DNA of 64,000 nt. It comes from Trochalopteron elliotii (lineage: Eukaryota; Chordata; Aves; Passeriformes; Leiothrichidae). Positions within the stretch are counted from its first letter, which is position 1; each line of letters begins with the position of its first letter. Both the position numbers and the translations under genes were made by a program. Positions 27,683 to 41,200 of this stretch are shown here, in pieces. The stretch spans positions 732,894 through 796,893 of the forward strand of contig JANPWX010000619.1 of assembly GCA_024734555.1 (NCBI GenBank), in the 5' to 3' direction. A model generated the notes under the pieces. The model saw only the letters and a list, made by a program, of their open reading frames with translations, ran no database searches and was not told the origin of the DNA.

Positions 27683-28555
27683 GCACTGCAGTGACAAGCT
27701 GAGTGGTGTTGTTGATACACCTGAGGGGTGGGGTCTGGCCATCCAGAGGGACCTGGACAAGCTCCAGGGGCAGGTCCATGGGAACCTCATGAGGTTTAAC
27801 AAGACCAGGTGCTGGTGCTGCTCCTGGGTTGGGGCAATCCCCACAATCAGCACAGGCTGGGGATGGACAGATGGAGCAGCCCTGCCCAGAAGGACTTGGG
27901 GGTGCTGCTGGGGGAGAGGCTGGACATGACCCAGCCATGGGCACTCCCAGCCCAGAGAGCCAAACGTGTCCTGGGCTGCATCCAAAGCCCCGTGGGCAGC
28001 AGGGCCAGGGAGGGGATTCTGCCCCTCTGCTCTGCTCTGCTCAGACCCCACCTGCAGGGCTGCACCCAGCTCTGGGTGCCAGCACAGGAAGGACATGGAC
28101 CTGCCAGAGTGAGTCCAGACGAGGGCCACAAGATGATCAGAGGGACAGAGCACATCTCAAGAGTGTTGAGGCTGGCCAACCTGGAAAAGGCTAACCTAAT
28201 GACAGCCTTCCAGTAGCTGAAGGGAGCCTGTAAGAAAGTTGGAGAGGAACTTTTTACATGAGCATGTGGTGACAGGACAAGGGGAAACTACTTCAAACTG
28301 AAAGAGAACAGATTAAATCAGATACTGGAAAAAAATTTTTTACTGTGAGGGTGGTGAGTGACTGGCACACAGGTTGCCCAGAGAAGCTGTGGATGCCCCA
28401 TCCCTGGAAGTACTGAAAGCCAGGTTGGATGAGGCAATAAAAAACCTGCTTAGTGGAAGCTGCCCCTGTCCATGGTGGGGATACAGGCTTGGAACTAAAT
28501 GATTCTCAATGTCCCTTCCATCCCAGGCCTTCCTATGAGTCTATGAAACCAAACT
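27683..28555 (+). mobile_element. CR1 LINE, 5'-truncated, with 3' end
   Basis: The reverse-transcriptase C-terminus is readable at the start (RDLDKLQGQVHGNLMRFNKT), followed by the familiar CR1 3' region, ending near CCTATGAGTCTATGAAAC, the usual CR1 3' repeat. There is no intact ORF. Positions 27740-28119 are GC-rich and nearly identical to 55895-56269, while the rest is much more diverged. Confidence 0.93.
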
Positions 28556-28620
28556 GAACAAAAATGCAAGGAGTCAGCACTGTGAGCAAAGGGCTTTCCA
28601 CTGATGTGAGATGGGAAGTC

Positions 28621-28728
28621 CTGGAGCAGAGTGCTATCAGTTTTAAAGTAAATTAAAGCACATCATAGTAAGAGCATGCCTGGACAGAATGTGCTATCAG
28701 TTTCAAAACAAATTAGCATATGATATGT
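28621..28728 (+). repeat. Imperfect 59-bp direct duplication
   Basis: CTGGAGCAGAGTGCTATCAG at 28621 is repeated as CTGGACAGAATGTGCTATCA at 28680, and similarity continues through TTTTAAAGTAAATTA versus TTTCAAAACAAATTA. Confidence 0.65.
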
Positions 28729-31328
28729 GAAATGGATGGCCACTGATAGTGTAGCTGCAAGCCCACAGTTTTTCCACTTGGAAAATCTACCAATTTTCTC
28801 CTGGGAAATAAACTTGTCCCCAGTATTTCTAAATTAGGGAAGGCTCTTAACCAGGGCTTGTTACACTCTTCTTCATGTGTATTTGCTATTTATGTGGACG
28901 GCATACTATTATTTACACTCTAGTGGGCTACAGTCACCACTGATCTGCTTAAAACAGTTCCTACAATAAAAAGCAAGATGAAGACTAAGTGCGTTAACAT
29001 CAGTCACACCCTAAATGCTAAAGGTGTTATTAAACACATTCAGATATCTTTCCATTCAGGTTCTGAGCACCAGTCGTTTGGGTCTCACAAAAGAGAAGTA
29101 AATCCTTTCATAACCTGAGATGTTTTTGCTAAATGAAACCATTTCTTTCAGCAGCATCATCTTCCCCATCACCACTACTACAGCTCTTCCATTCTAAAAC
29201 ACTCAAAACCAACAAATAAAGGTTTGAGTATGTTATACCCCACAACAAATAAACTAAGACATATTAGAAATTATTGGTAATATTCAATATATGATGCCTC
29301 ACTACAGCATTTGATCCACTACGCATTACTGAACTAAGATGATCATTAAGATTTCAATTAAGGAAAGTAAGCAAATAGTTTTGGTTTTACCATTTCAATT
29401 TTAATACAATTAAAAAAAAAGTAAATGTTATGCATGGTTATGTTTATTAAACAATCACATTTTATTTAAGCATTAAAATGCAGCAGTCTGGAAAAGCTGC
29501 CAGAAACAATGTTTGGCTTCAGAAAAGGCAATTATGAAATTACTTCCAATAAAATTCAAATACTCTCTTGTCTGTTGATTAGTTGAATGCTTTAGACTGG
29601 AAAGAACAAAAAGTGCAAATCAGCTGAATGTTACTTTCAAAAGTAAAGTCTTAGTGTCCTACAAGCAATTACTGGAAGGCCTTACCTCAATCTTCATGAT
29701 AAAGGACAAAATTCTCCAATTCCTACACAATTATAATTTACTGTAACATTTCAAGCAATGCAACATTATTACCAAAACAAAATTAATTCCAAAATATAAC
29801 TGCAGTATTCTGCCTACCATGAGCACCTTTTTCCTTTTTTTTTTTTTTAAGTTCTAATTTGCTTGACATGAGATGGCATGAAATACATTCTTACTGGAAA
29901 ACTGGAAACTTACATGGAACAATGCAGTTAAACCACTTATAGGAACATGTTCTAGCTTTAGTTAACGTATACCTAAACATACTACTTTACATGAAAATAT
30001 TCATATTGTGGTATTCTGCTTCTGCTGATACACTTTGAGCAAAGTGATTCATCACAGAATAGGTAAATGTTGACCTTCGATTTAGTTTTTTGTGCATCAA
30101 CTTCATGAGAGGACTTGGAAAGAAATGGACAAAGGTAAGATATATGGGCAAATTTTAGGTATTTAGAATGTTTTTGGTTTTTTTTTTAATTCAACACAAC
30201 TATTCAGTGGCAGTTTGAAATAAAAAGAGAGTACCTTTCTGGCTCCTAAATCACTTCAGAATCACTTCATATACAAAGATAATGAAAAACACTGAGATTA
30301 TCATCTTAGAAGGGCTGTAAGAATACACCAGAAATTTTTGATTTGTTCTTGTAAAAATCTTTTAAAACATTGTGGAAACATGTTCTTATATGTGGGTACT
30401 GCTGCTTGAAACTGAACAGTTGCTCAACATCCAGACAACTATTACAATCTTGCAAAAGCAAAGCAGCTTATAAGCGTAATAAACAAATGGTCATTTTGCT
30501 AAAATTAAGACCTAATTTAGTAATTTGTAGAATGACTCTTTCAAACTGTGCAACACAAAATAATGTAGCCAACAGTAACATACAGGTACACCATTTAATA
30601 TTTATTATATGCATTTTATATACATTATTTTTCAACAGCTGTACTTTTGCTATGTGGTACAATCTTAAAAATTTGCTGATTCATAGTTTGTAAAACAGAA
30701 ACCTTACAAAACTCATCAAAACTCGCAAACTGATCAGAAAAGTTTTGTGGAAGACTAGAAAAAATACTTTTTTGTATTAATCATGCATTACACAAACAAA
30801 ATTTTTAGTTACACCATAAACTGAAGCACATCTGAAAAATAAAATAAAAGCAGGGAATAACTAGTCAAAACACAGCAGATTTATGAATCTTGAATTAACT
30901 ACTTTTGTATTCTATTTGAAATGCAAATAAAAATATTTTTCACTCCAAAGGTTCTGAAACAAGATTTTTTTTTTTGGAATCAACTCCACTCCAGGTACTT
31001 AACCAGAGTAAAAAGAATTTCTTGGTTTGCAACTTTAGAATTATCAAATGTCCCATTTTCTCATCTATTTTAGACTGTTCAAAGAGTGCCATAACAGATA
31101 TACAGGGCCCTTTAACACACTACATAAAAGGATATAAAGACCAACAAAAAGTGAAATAAATAACAATAGGCCATTAGCAAGATGGGTAATCCTTGATAAA
31201 TAAACTCGTAAATACAGTAAGATGTACAAAATATCACATAGTGATAGGATGCCAAGATTAATTTTTTTTAAGAGTTCATTCAGGGGTGTTAACCCCTCTG
31301 TGTTTCATTTGAACACATTTTACAGTCC
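28729..31328. other. Intergenic AT-rich sequence before the STRN3 3' end
   Basis: No gene or repeat recognised. Additional TTTATT hexamers (minus AATAAA) at 29443 and 29461 could serve longer STRN3 transcripts. Confidence 0.6.
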
Positions 31329-32104
31329 TTTATTTATGAAGACAGTTATGCGATGATGATGAATTAGCATCCTTAAGCAAGGACTTAGCTGAGCTGTATT
31401 AGGCAAAAGAAGGGAAGATTGTGGTTACACGGCAGCGGGTCAGTGAGATCTCTGTGTTTTAGGGTTCTATAATGCAGAAAAACATTATCAATACAATCTT
31501 GAGCACTGTTGTGACAGGCTAAATATATAAAAAGACTTATAAAAACTAGAATTTTATCCAAACATTTTGTGCAACTAATGCTAAAATATTTTAAGTTAAA
31601 TTTCCTTTTCTTTAAAGCAAAATAAAAGTTTAAAAGGGGAATCTGTGGCATTCAACTGATAAACAGAAGATTACTAAGAGATGAAAAGAAAGCTACTCTT
31701 GGAGCTCACTTCCCCCCACAAGAGCACCACATTCCTAACCCTAAGGCAGCACACAGAGTCCAAAATAAAAGTCTTTTGTAAGATCAGACTCCACGTTTGC
31801 TTAAAGACACCTAAAGAACAGACATACGCTCAGTTCATATCCAGTCAAGGCTACAAATACTGGTTTTCTTTTTTGTATTTGTCCCCACCCCCCCAAATAC
31901 AGTAATTACAGTTAAATGAATGAGCCTGACATTGTTCAGGATGTGGTGACTTTTCACCAACTTCCACCTGCCCACTTAAGAGCCTTCACCCAGGCAGATC
32001 AGATGTAGTGTCTTATTGGTAACCTTATAATTGATGGCAGTGACGCATTCCCTCTTTTTTGTCCAAACAGACCTGCTGTTATGATGCAGGTTTGTTCTGC
32101 TATG
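31329..32104 (-). other. STRN3: Probable STRN3 3' UTR
   Basis: This runs from the stop codon to the first minus-strand AATAAA (plus TTTATT at 31329-31334), about 775 bases. It contains a C-run on the plus strand near 31890. The end is inferred from the hexamer only. Confidence 0.5.
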
Positions 32105-32274
32105 TCACACGAATACTTTGGCAAGGGCATCAGCTCCTGCACTGGCAATATATGCTTTTGATGGATGAAATGCTACATCATAAATTGATTCATCCAGCTT
32201 TTTCCTATGAGCTGTTATTTCTTGCACACATGTCTTGCTGTCCAAATTCCACAACCTAATGGAACAATCATGGC
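32105..32274 (-). CDS. STRN3: STRN3 exon 18 (last WD repeat and stop)
   Basis: Minus-strand acceptor CCTAAACAG. It encodes HDCSIRLWNLDSKTCVQEIT, then AFHPSKAYIASAGADALAKV and FV with stop TGA at 32105-32107. It forms the end of one WD blade and the closing blade (human 742-797). Confidence 0.98.
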
Positions 32275-35200
32275 CTGTTTAGGAAAGAAAGGAAAAAAAC
32301 AAAAATACAAGGTTATATTTGTCAGAAATTCAGTGCATCTTAAATGCATAGCTGATATAGAACATGAAAAGAAAAGCCCTTACTTCCAGACATTAAATAG
32401 ATTCCATTAGGATCTACAGCTAGACTTGTGACGGCATCCAAATGAGCAACCATAGAATGGATCATTTTACCTAAAACAAAAATAAACAGTGAATTTCCTG
32501 TGAAGTACTGTTTATTTAAAAAAAAAAAATCAACCCATTCCCCTTAAATGCAATATAAGATAACATGCTTATTTAGATTCCAGTAATATTTGAATGGTTC
32601 TATTCCATTAGAAATTATGAAGTTTCAACTACAGACTCTTGTATAAACATAAGGGCAAATGATACACAACTCTCAAAAAGGTATTCCTATTTTAAGCAAT
32701 CTTTTTATCCACTCGGCATCTCTACTAGCAGCAACAACAGTGGAGACCTAAAATGACTGGGTGAGAACCTCTGTATCTTAAATGTCCTAATACCTGCCCC
32801 AGTAGGGGAATGTTGATGAAGCTTTGTAAAAGGAGACTTACTGAGCCATATCAATGATCCATCTATCTCTGTCACTGCTAGGAGAGGAAAAATAAGGCAA
32901 CTATAGGTGATACGTGCCCAAAATACTCCCCAGCTTCTAACTGTTCGGTTGTGTCACAAACCAGAACAATTAACTCTACATTCAACTACTCTTAATGCAT
33001 TTCTTTACATTGAACTCTGCTCCGGGACTCCTAATAACATCTTTTAGCACCTCATTATGCTTTTGGGAAGGAGTTCCAGAACGTTTAACTGCAGGGAGGA
33101 ACCACTGCCTCTCTCCTGTTTTGAGCCTGTCACCTGCTGGGAATTAGCAACTGAACTTCAGTTCATGTGTTGAAAAAGAGAGCAAATAAATCCCTGTAAG
33201 ACCATGACCAACATGAAGAAAGTGTATCAGCTTTGTTCAGTTGTTTGTCTTCCTGAAGAATCTCAGCCTATTCAGTTTCTAAGATTCTTCCTGAAGAAGC
33301 TAAAAGCTATTGAAGATCTTTGATCATCTTTCTAACCACTCTCTGAAACATACTAATTTGGCTTTTGAGATAAGGGACACTTCATTCAAAGTATTCATAC
33401 AGAAATATTCAAAATGCTCCCTTTTGCTGTTTATTCCTTTCCCTCTTTCTAATATGCATTTTACTATTCTGACTTAGCAACAAACGAGCATTTTTATCCA
33501 ACCTCTTATCATAACGCCAAGGTTTTACTTCCAATAAGAACAGTCAGTCCAGTGATTATTATTTTATATTACAATGTTTATTTTTCCTTACATGTATCAT
33601 TTCACATTTATCCACATGGAATTTAATTTGCCCGCTTTTATGTCTTTTAAGATCTCCAGTTCTTCCTCATCAGCCTTCACGTTTAATAACCTGAATTAAT
33701 GGAAGTTTACTGCCAATATACTGTTCCCTGTTCAGATGACTCACTATGCTGAATTATTGCTGATCCCTCCAGACCTGCTGATATTTTATTCCACAAAAAG
33801 ACTATTTACTTCTATCCTGTTTCCTGTCTTTGACCCAATTATTTTTTCATACAGATTTTTTTTTACTTATTCTTTGTTTCTTTGAAGTAATAAATCTTAA
33901 TTTCAGCAACATCAACACAATGCATTTTGTAACCACAATTCAAATACATATGTTCATGGCAGGTGAAAAGTGGAAAAAATGTCCAGCTTTTTTGCCATAG
34001 AAAACAAAAAACCCAGGAACACCATCATCCCCTACTGGGCCCAAACCAAACACATTTCAAACAGGAGTTTTGCACGTGCTTACTTAAAGTGAGCTTGATT
34101 TTTTTTTCCTTCCAAGTTTGATACATAACATGTAGGAAGTGATAGGTAATTTCACAAATAGGAAGTTTAAGTTTGTTCTTACAATTATTTTAATGTTTTT
34201 GTCATGACAGACAGTACAGTTTTCCAGATCCTTTTCTGTTTTATAATCCTTATCAACAATTTAAGTATAACACAGGACTTCACTACCATGATGAATTTAG
34301 GATTATTTCTTGCCCTAATAGGTACTAAGTGTTATCGTTTTTACTACTGAGAGTTGAAAAACATAACTGACACATGCTTAGAGTTAAAAGCATGGAAATG
34401 ATGAAAGAAGGAACAAAGCAGACATACCCTATAAATTAGGAAAACTCCAAATTGAAGACCACTATCTTGTTCCTCACAACCATCTCTGCCTGTTTTGAGA
34501 GCGTTTTCTGACTTCTGAAGTCACAATTGCAACAGTGAAGGTATTTCACAGAGAAGGTAGCAAAAAGATTTAATCTTCGAGATACCAAAACTCCTGTTTT
34601 GTGTAAGACTACATCTAGTAAGTTTTCTACAAATGGATTCTCCCTATGTCATCCAGATTTCTTTAAACATATCCATATGTACAAATTAGGTTCTCTTTAT
34701 CCTTACCCGTTTTGTTGTCAAAAAATTTGATGTGTCTATCTTCATGTGCTGTAATAGTTACAGGAAGTGTGGGATGACTTACTACCTTGTTAATATGATT
34801 ATTTGATTGTACACCTGAAAATAAAAGAAAAGAATATTCATCAGCCTTAAAGGAAATGTTAAAGTTACAATGACAGTATTTTAGCATTACACTTGACATT
34901 ATCATATTATTTAATATTATGTAATTAGTATTTTAGGACCAATGGATCTCTAAGAAATAGTTTCTTGCTTTACAGGATGGGGCAAAGTGAGGTAGACTCT
35001 AGCCAAAGTACTGTAAGGTTAAAGCTTGCAAGTAGTTTACAGCCATGAAAGATTCTTGAGAGATAAAACCCAGCAAGCCCTGCAGGGCAGGACCAGCCAA
35101 GCAGAAACAAACTGCAGCATGAGTAATGTATGTTTAGCACACAGCTCTTACACCTCCACATCAAAAATATTTAGTTTGGGAAAAAAAAAAAAGACAGAAG

Positions 35201-38200
35201 GACAGAAGAGTGGTTTGGGTTGGAAGGGACACCTTCTACTAGACCAGAGAATCCAAGTAACTAAACTCAACCTCACTCTCTTAGATTCTGTCAGATATAT
35301 TTGTGTCTTCAATTTCAACTTAAACAATGAATGGTTTAAAATCTCTTTAGAAGTCTATAGGGTACTGTTTTTAAAAAACCCTTTTTTATCTTGGTATCTT
35401 AATTTCTGTGCTTAATTTTTCTTGATTCCATTTAAAAGTCTCTCTCAAACTAGGCTTTGCAGAAGATATCTTTTACACAGATAAGCTTTTACACAGTTTT
35501 GCAACTCGTGTTGAAGTCTGGAAGTTTAATTATTAAGTAAATTACACTACTTAGAGGGGAGAGGTAGATTCTCCCCTTGCATTATCCTTTTAGATCACAC
35601 TTTATAGAAAGGAATGAACAGAAACTGGAGGTTTTCCTTACAAAACACTTAAGGAGGTTCACAAAAAGAAGTCTCCTCTATAATAGAGTTTCATCAAATA
35701 CATGCAATTAATTCTTGATGAGCTACCTTTTTGTAACACTTTATTTGCAGCAACAGGATGTCTAAAAAGTTCCACCAGAAACTGTGTTTAATCCCAAGAT
35801 GTGCAGAATTCTACACTGAACTAAATATTCTGTTTAACTCACCTATTAGTCACCTACTTATCTTAATATCCTCTATATCAAGCCTATTTAACAAAAACTG
35901 TGGTTTAATATATAAATCAGACAACTGAATCTTAAGAAATCTTAGAGAACAATAACTGCTGCTTTCCTTATCTTCAACAACTTTCAAATCCTGCTCATAG
36001 AGTCATAAAATGGCTTGGGTGGAAGAGACCTTTAACATCATTTAGTTCTAATCCTTCCTGCTACAGGCAGGACCACCATCCACTATACCAGATTGTTTAA
36101 ATCCACATTCAACCTGGCTTAGAACACTTCCCAGGGATGGAGCATCCCAAATTTCTCTGAGTGACCTGTGCCAGTGTCTCACCACTCTCACAGTAAAGAA
36201 CTTCTTCCTAATGCCTAGTCTAAACCTACTCTCTTTCAGTTTGAAGCCATTCCCTTTGTCTTGTCACCTCACGCCCTTGTACAAATGTTCTTCTCCAAGT
36301 TTCTTGTAGGCTCCTTTAGGTACTGGAAGATCACAATAGTATCTCCCAAGAACCTTCTCCAGACTAAACAACCCCAAGCCTTTCAGCTTGTCTTCCCAGG
36401 AGAGGTGCTCCAGCTCCATCATCATGGCCTTGCTCTGGACTCAATCCAACAGGTCTGTGTCCTTCTTATGCTGGGACCCCAGAGATGGATGCAGTACAGC
36501 AGGCAGGATCTCACAAGAGCAGAGTAGAGGAATTAAAACACCTTTCTGTAGTGTTTGTTCCAAGCATCTTCAAGCATCTAACCATCTTTCAAAATGAATG
36601 ATGCAGTAGAGGAGTAAAATTTTTTATTTACTACACCATACAATGAGGTACCATAATAATACAACAGGTACCTCATTCAAGATGGGTATTTATTACAGAA
36701 GAGCTCTACTTACCAGATTCTACTTGTGATGAAAACATTACCACTGACTGGGATGTTTCTAAATCATAGATGACTGTGCTGCCAGTGTTGAAAGATGCCA
36801 CCATATGAGCAGGGTCACAACCTATAAAGTCGACTGATGTGGGTATTCCATGCTCTAGAAAGAGCAAAAAATATCTTTAGAAAGAACAAAACACTTTCAA
36901 AATTCCTGCCAGTTTAAACATTTAAGGTCATACTTAAAGAAGATATTTGCTCTTTTCTTTAAAGTAATGCTTCACCACCATGATTGCTTTATTACAAGTT
37001 ACTCTTTTAGCTATGTTACCCGGTTTGGATAAATGGAGATAATGAGCCTGGATGCATCATCAGCTGCCTCATAACAGATTTTCAAAACCACTGCAAAAAC
37101 TTACCTTTCTCTCCATTGTAAGTGCAAATACAGGGAATTTTTTCTGGTGGGTTCCATAACCTAATAGTGCCATCTGCTGAACACGAGAGTAAGTGATTCT
37201 TTACACCACTGTAAGCAAGACCCCAGACTGCATCTGTGTGAGCAATTAATGTGCCAGCTAGAACGTTTGGCTCTGGAAAAAGAAGTTCAGAAAGGAAACC
37301 TTTTTAGTGAAGAAGCAATAAGTATTTCTTGTACCTCAACATAAATTAAATTCCACATAAACCAGCTGTATATCCCCCCTGCCCTTCCTATGTAAGCAAC
37401 AGCTAAAATATTACACAAATCACTTTGCACAACCACTGCCATCTTTCTCAAAAAAACAGCCAACCAAACAGGAAGACAAACAAACAAACTCAAACCAAAA
37501 AACCCTACCAAACCAAATCAGCCAATGAAAAAATCCCCACAAACAACCCAAACAACTATGTCCCCTTTTCCACAATTATACACTCTTGTTATCCCCTCCT
37601 CTCTTATTTCTTCCTTCCAAATTTAACATCTTAAAGATGCTTGATCACAGCCCTTCCTTTGTACAAGGTGCAGAAAATCAGTGCTCCACTTAAATACTGG
37701 ATGCTCACTTAATGTGGTTTTTACTCAGCATACTCTGCTGACACATAGGTGTGGGTCTAAAACTCTCAAGCACACTAATAATTAAAGAAGGACTAATTTT
37801 TTCCTGTGGAGCTAGGAATCTTATTTTCATCTCCCTGATACTTTATAGTTGCTTTTATAGAGAGTTTTAAAATCTCTGCAGAGTTTTCCAAGCAGTTAAC
37901 AGCTATTTAATTTTAGAGGCATCTAAAATTAAAGCTTTCTAAAGTTATGGACCTGAGATGCAAGTCAGAAACATGGGACATAGAATCTGAGCACACTTAT
38001 CTCAGTTTTCTGGCAAATTTCCATCAGAAGAAATAAATAATCACTAAGAAGTTGTAATTCTGGTTCAAATTTTTTTGCTTCCCAAATACATATTATCATT
38101 TTTGTTCTTTACTGCATATATCTCAGGAATTGCTGTTGTCTCCCTATTACTGTTCTACACAAAGTACACCAGTGCAAGCTGGAATAAATAACTGATGTTT

Positions 38201-41200
38201 GCCACACATAAGTAGTTGAAAACACACAGTGTAGCTGAGAAATGGCAGTAATATTTCACAAAAGCTCTAGAAAACAGATCAACACAAAGTGGAAAAATAA
38301 TGTACAAGACAATGGTCAGAAGTTGTTTATCTTTCAAAAGGTACTTACCATAGGTATCATATGGATCCACACTAGGGCTAGGCATGTTCCACCACTGGAT
38401 GGTTGCATCAATACCACCACTGAAACACTGTTCTCCATTGGAACTAATTGCCAATGACAATACAGGTCCACTATTGAGAGACAGAAAAAAGCTGATTGGT
38501 AACTGCCTACAGGATAGAAGTGAAAATTTGGCTATTTTCAAAAAAAATGTGGATTGGCTCAAGCAGTTAAGAACCCCTTAAACTCCATAGAAAAGGTCTA
38601 TTAAAACGTTTTTTAAGCCTCAACAAGCGGTATCAGCCTCTATTAAAATAATCATAAGTAATTAACTAAAACTATGCAAACTGAAGCAATTCAAAGACCA
38701 CCATATTTCTCAGAAGCAATAGTAACTAAAATCTACAAATGGTGAGATCTTACAGTGCATCTATGCCAACCTAACAGCTAGCTGTGCAGAGAGAGGTGGC
38801 TGTAGCCCTCCTCCCTGGCAACTATTTTCCCATCCTACTTTTAGGAACATAGAACACCTATGCCCCAGGAAACTGTTTCAGAGAAATGATCCTAAAAACT
38901 GTACCTTTTGGCCAAAGTTAGACCCCTACTGGTTTAACTTCTTCAACCTGCCTGCTGTGATTCCAGACAAGAAAAAGTTGTAGCCCAAAGGAAGAAACAG
39001 GTCTACTACTTTGGACACACTACCACCACAGGTTTAATTGTACTGTAAAACCACATTCCCCAAAATTAAGTGCCTGAGTCATTGGATGGCCATGCTCATG
39101 ATATAAATGAGTACAGCTGAACAAACTAGAATTACATATTTGAAGATGCTGAAAAGGAAGACTACTGGCTGAATCCACCTATATATTTGGTAAAGTGAAG
39201 AAATAAGGATGGGCAGAAAGGTAATGCTGCTCAGTAACTGCCTGAGGGGAAAAAAAGTGAAATTATTTTGTTCCAACACACTAGAAGTCACAGGGTGGGG
39301 ATTAGCTCTCTATCAGAATTTCCCCAAACCTTACCTTTTGGTATTCATAACACAACAAAGACACAAGTAACAGCTTCAATTTGGACAGAGATCTGGAGAA
39401 TTCAACTGGTCAGTGACCCTCTATACCACTCATAAGAATTTGTATTTCATGAGGAGAAACTGGTCACCCAATCCTGGGGAAGAGTATTTTATGCCTTAGG
39501 TAATAAATGAGAAAGTAAGATGTGTTCTATCATGTGGTGTAAGGGAAGGAGAGGGTGATAAGAGCATGAGTAAATTTCCTAATATATACTATGAATTCAT
39601 TTTCTTTTTTGTTGTTTTTGAGGCCAGCACAAGAAGTGCCACCCACTTCCACGCTTATCAAAGAATCCTCTTAAAGCTTACCTGCTAACTGGGTTGAAGA
39701 GTGGATCTTTACTTATGTAAGCAAAGTAAAGTACTACTCTGGGTATAACTGTGCATTTTTATCCTGCCTTCTTATTGAAAGAAAGCAGAATTCAAAATCA
39801 GCAAGTAAACTCAGGCAGTAATAAAGCAGCTAACACAAGCTGAGAAATCATTAAGACTTAGACCTGTATCTGAAGCTACTAGCCAAGACCAGCCTCTACC
39901 TTACTCATTTTTTCCATATATTACATATAAAATCCACAGGTGATTTCATTATCATCATCTATAATCACTCCTTTCCACTGTAACTAATAAAGTTTGCCAC
40001 TTTCTTGTTCTTGTGTTATCATGGACTCTGCAGTTCATGACAGGGACTTGGTATTAAGCTGCTTTACTAAGTATAATGCGCTTTGTCTAAACAATGTAAA
40101 AATAGTATAATTTGACACTTTTATACTGGAGTTTTTTATCAATACATGAGATAATGACAATATATTTATCAGCCATGAATAATGTCAAACACTCACATGT
40201 GGGCCCTAAATGTGTAGATGGGTTCTACATCTAAAGAGGCACTCCTGAAAGAAAAAGAAGAGTTATTATACCACATGAAATCTCTACTGAAAAACTCTGA
40301 AAATATAAGAGCTAATTAATTTCAAAAGCATTTAAAACACAACTGTTGTTTTATAAAAAACCCATATACTTGCTTTTTGGCAGGAACCGTTTTCTGCAAA
40401 TTCCAAAGTTTTAGAGTATGGTCCTCAGAGGCTGTAACCAGCACAGGCTCTACAGGATGAAAAGCTAATGCTCGCACTCCATCAAAATGACTGCGTAGCG
40501 TATACTTAGGGTTCCATGTCTTTCGGAAGGCATCTTTATTAGCTGGCAACTTCAAAGAGAAAAGGAAAGGAGTAATTTTATCTTGGATTTTAAAATACAT
40601 ATTTTATATATATCCCCTCATATTTTTATTAAACAGCCTATGCTGTTACATATATAACAGCTAATATATATTCAAACTTCAGTTTGCATTTATCTATTGA
40701 TTTATCTATATACAGCTACAACCCCATCTGGCCAGCTAGACAGTCTGCAAATTATTCTGTTGTAACAGTCTCCTTTGACCCAGGCTGGAATGATATATAA
40801 TGTTAAACTACAGAAAAGAAGACTTGATTTTCAAAACTGATTTCAATCCTTTTGTGCAATGACACTAATTCTTCCTTGCAGAAAGAGAAATGTTTCATTG
40901 TGTATCGTGTTGTCTGCACCCCAGAAAGAGATTATAGCTGTAAAAAGCTCATTTATCACTTCAACACAATAAAAATGAACTTGAGGTGCTTGGTGAGTGA
41001 CCTTCCTGAGATCAGTAACTTGACTGAGATTGACAAGAAACATACATAGTTCTTGAATACTTCTACAAGTGAAGTTATGTACACAGAAATAGCTAATCAA
41101 AATTTCAATACACATTTGTCATGATTTTAAACATAACATTACACAAATATGTTTTAAGTCTTTAATGATTTTAAAATATATTTGTGAGAAAATAATTTAG

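Noticed and set aside
27545..28216. Several overlapping long frames on both strands
   Set aside because: They lie in the GC-rich part of a CR1 element and are broken relative to the CR1 reverse transcriptase.
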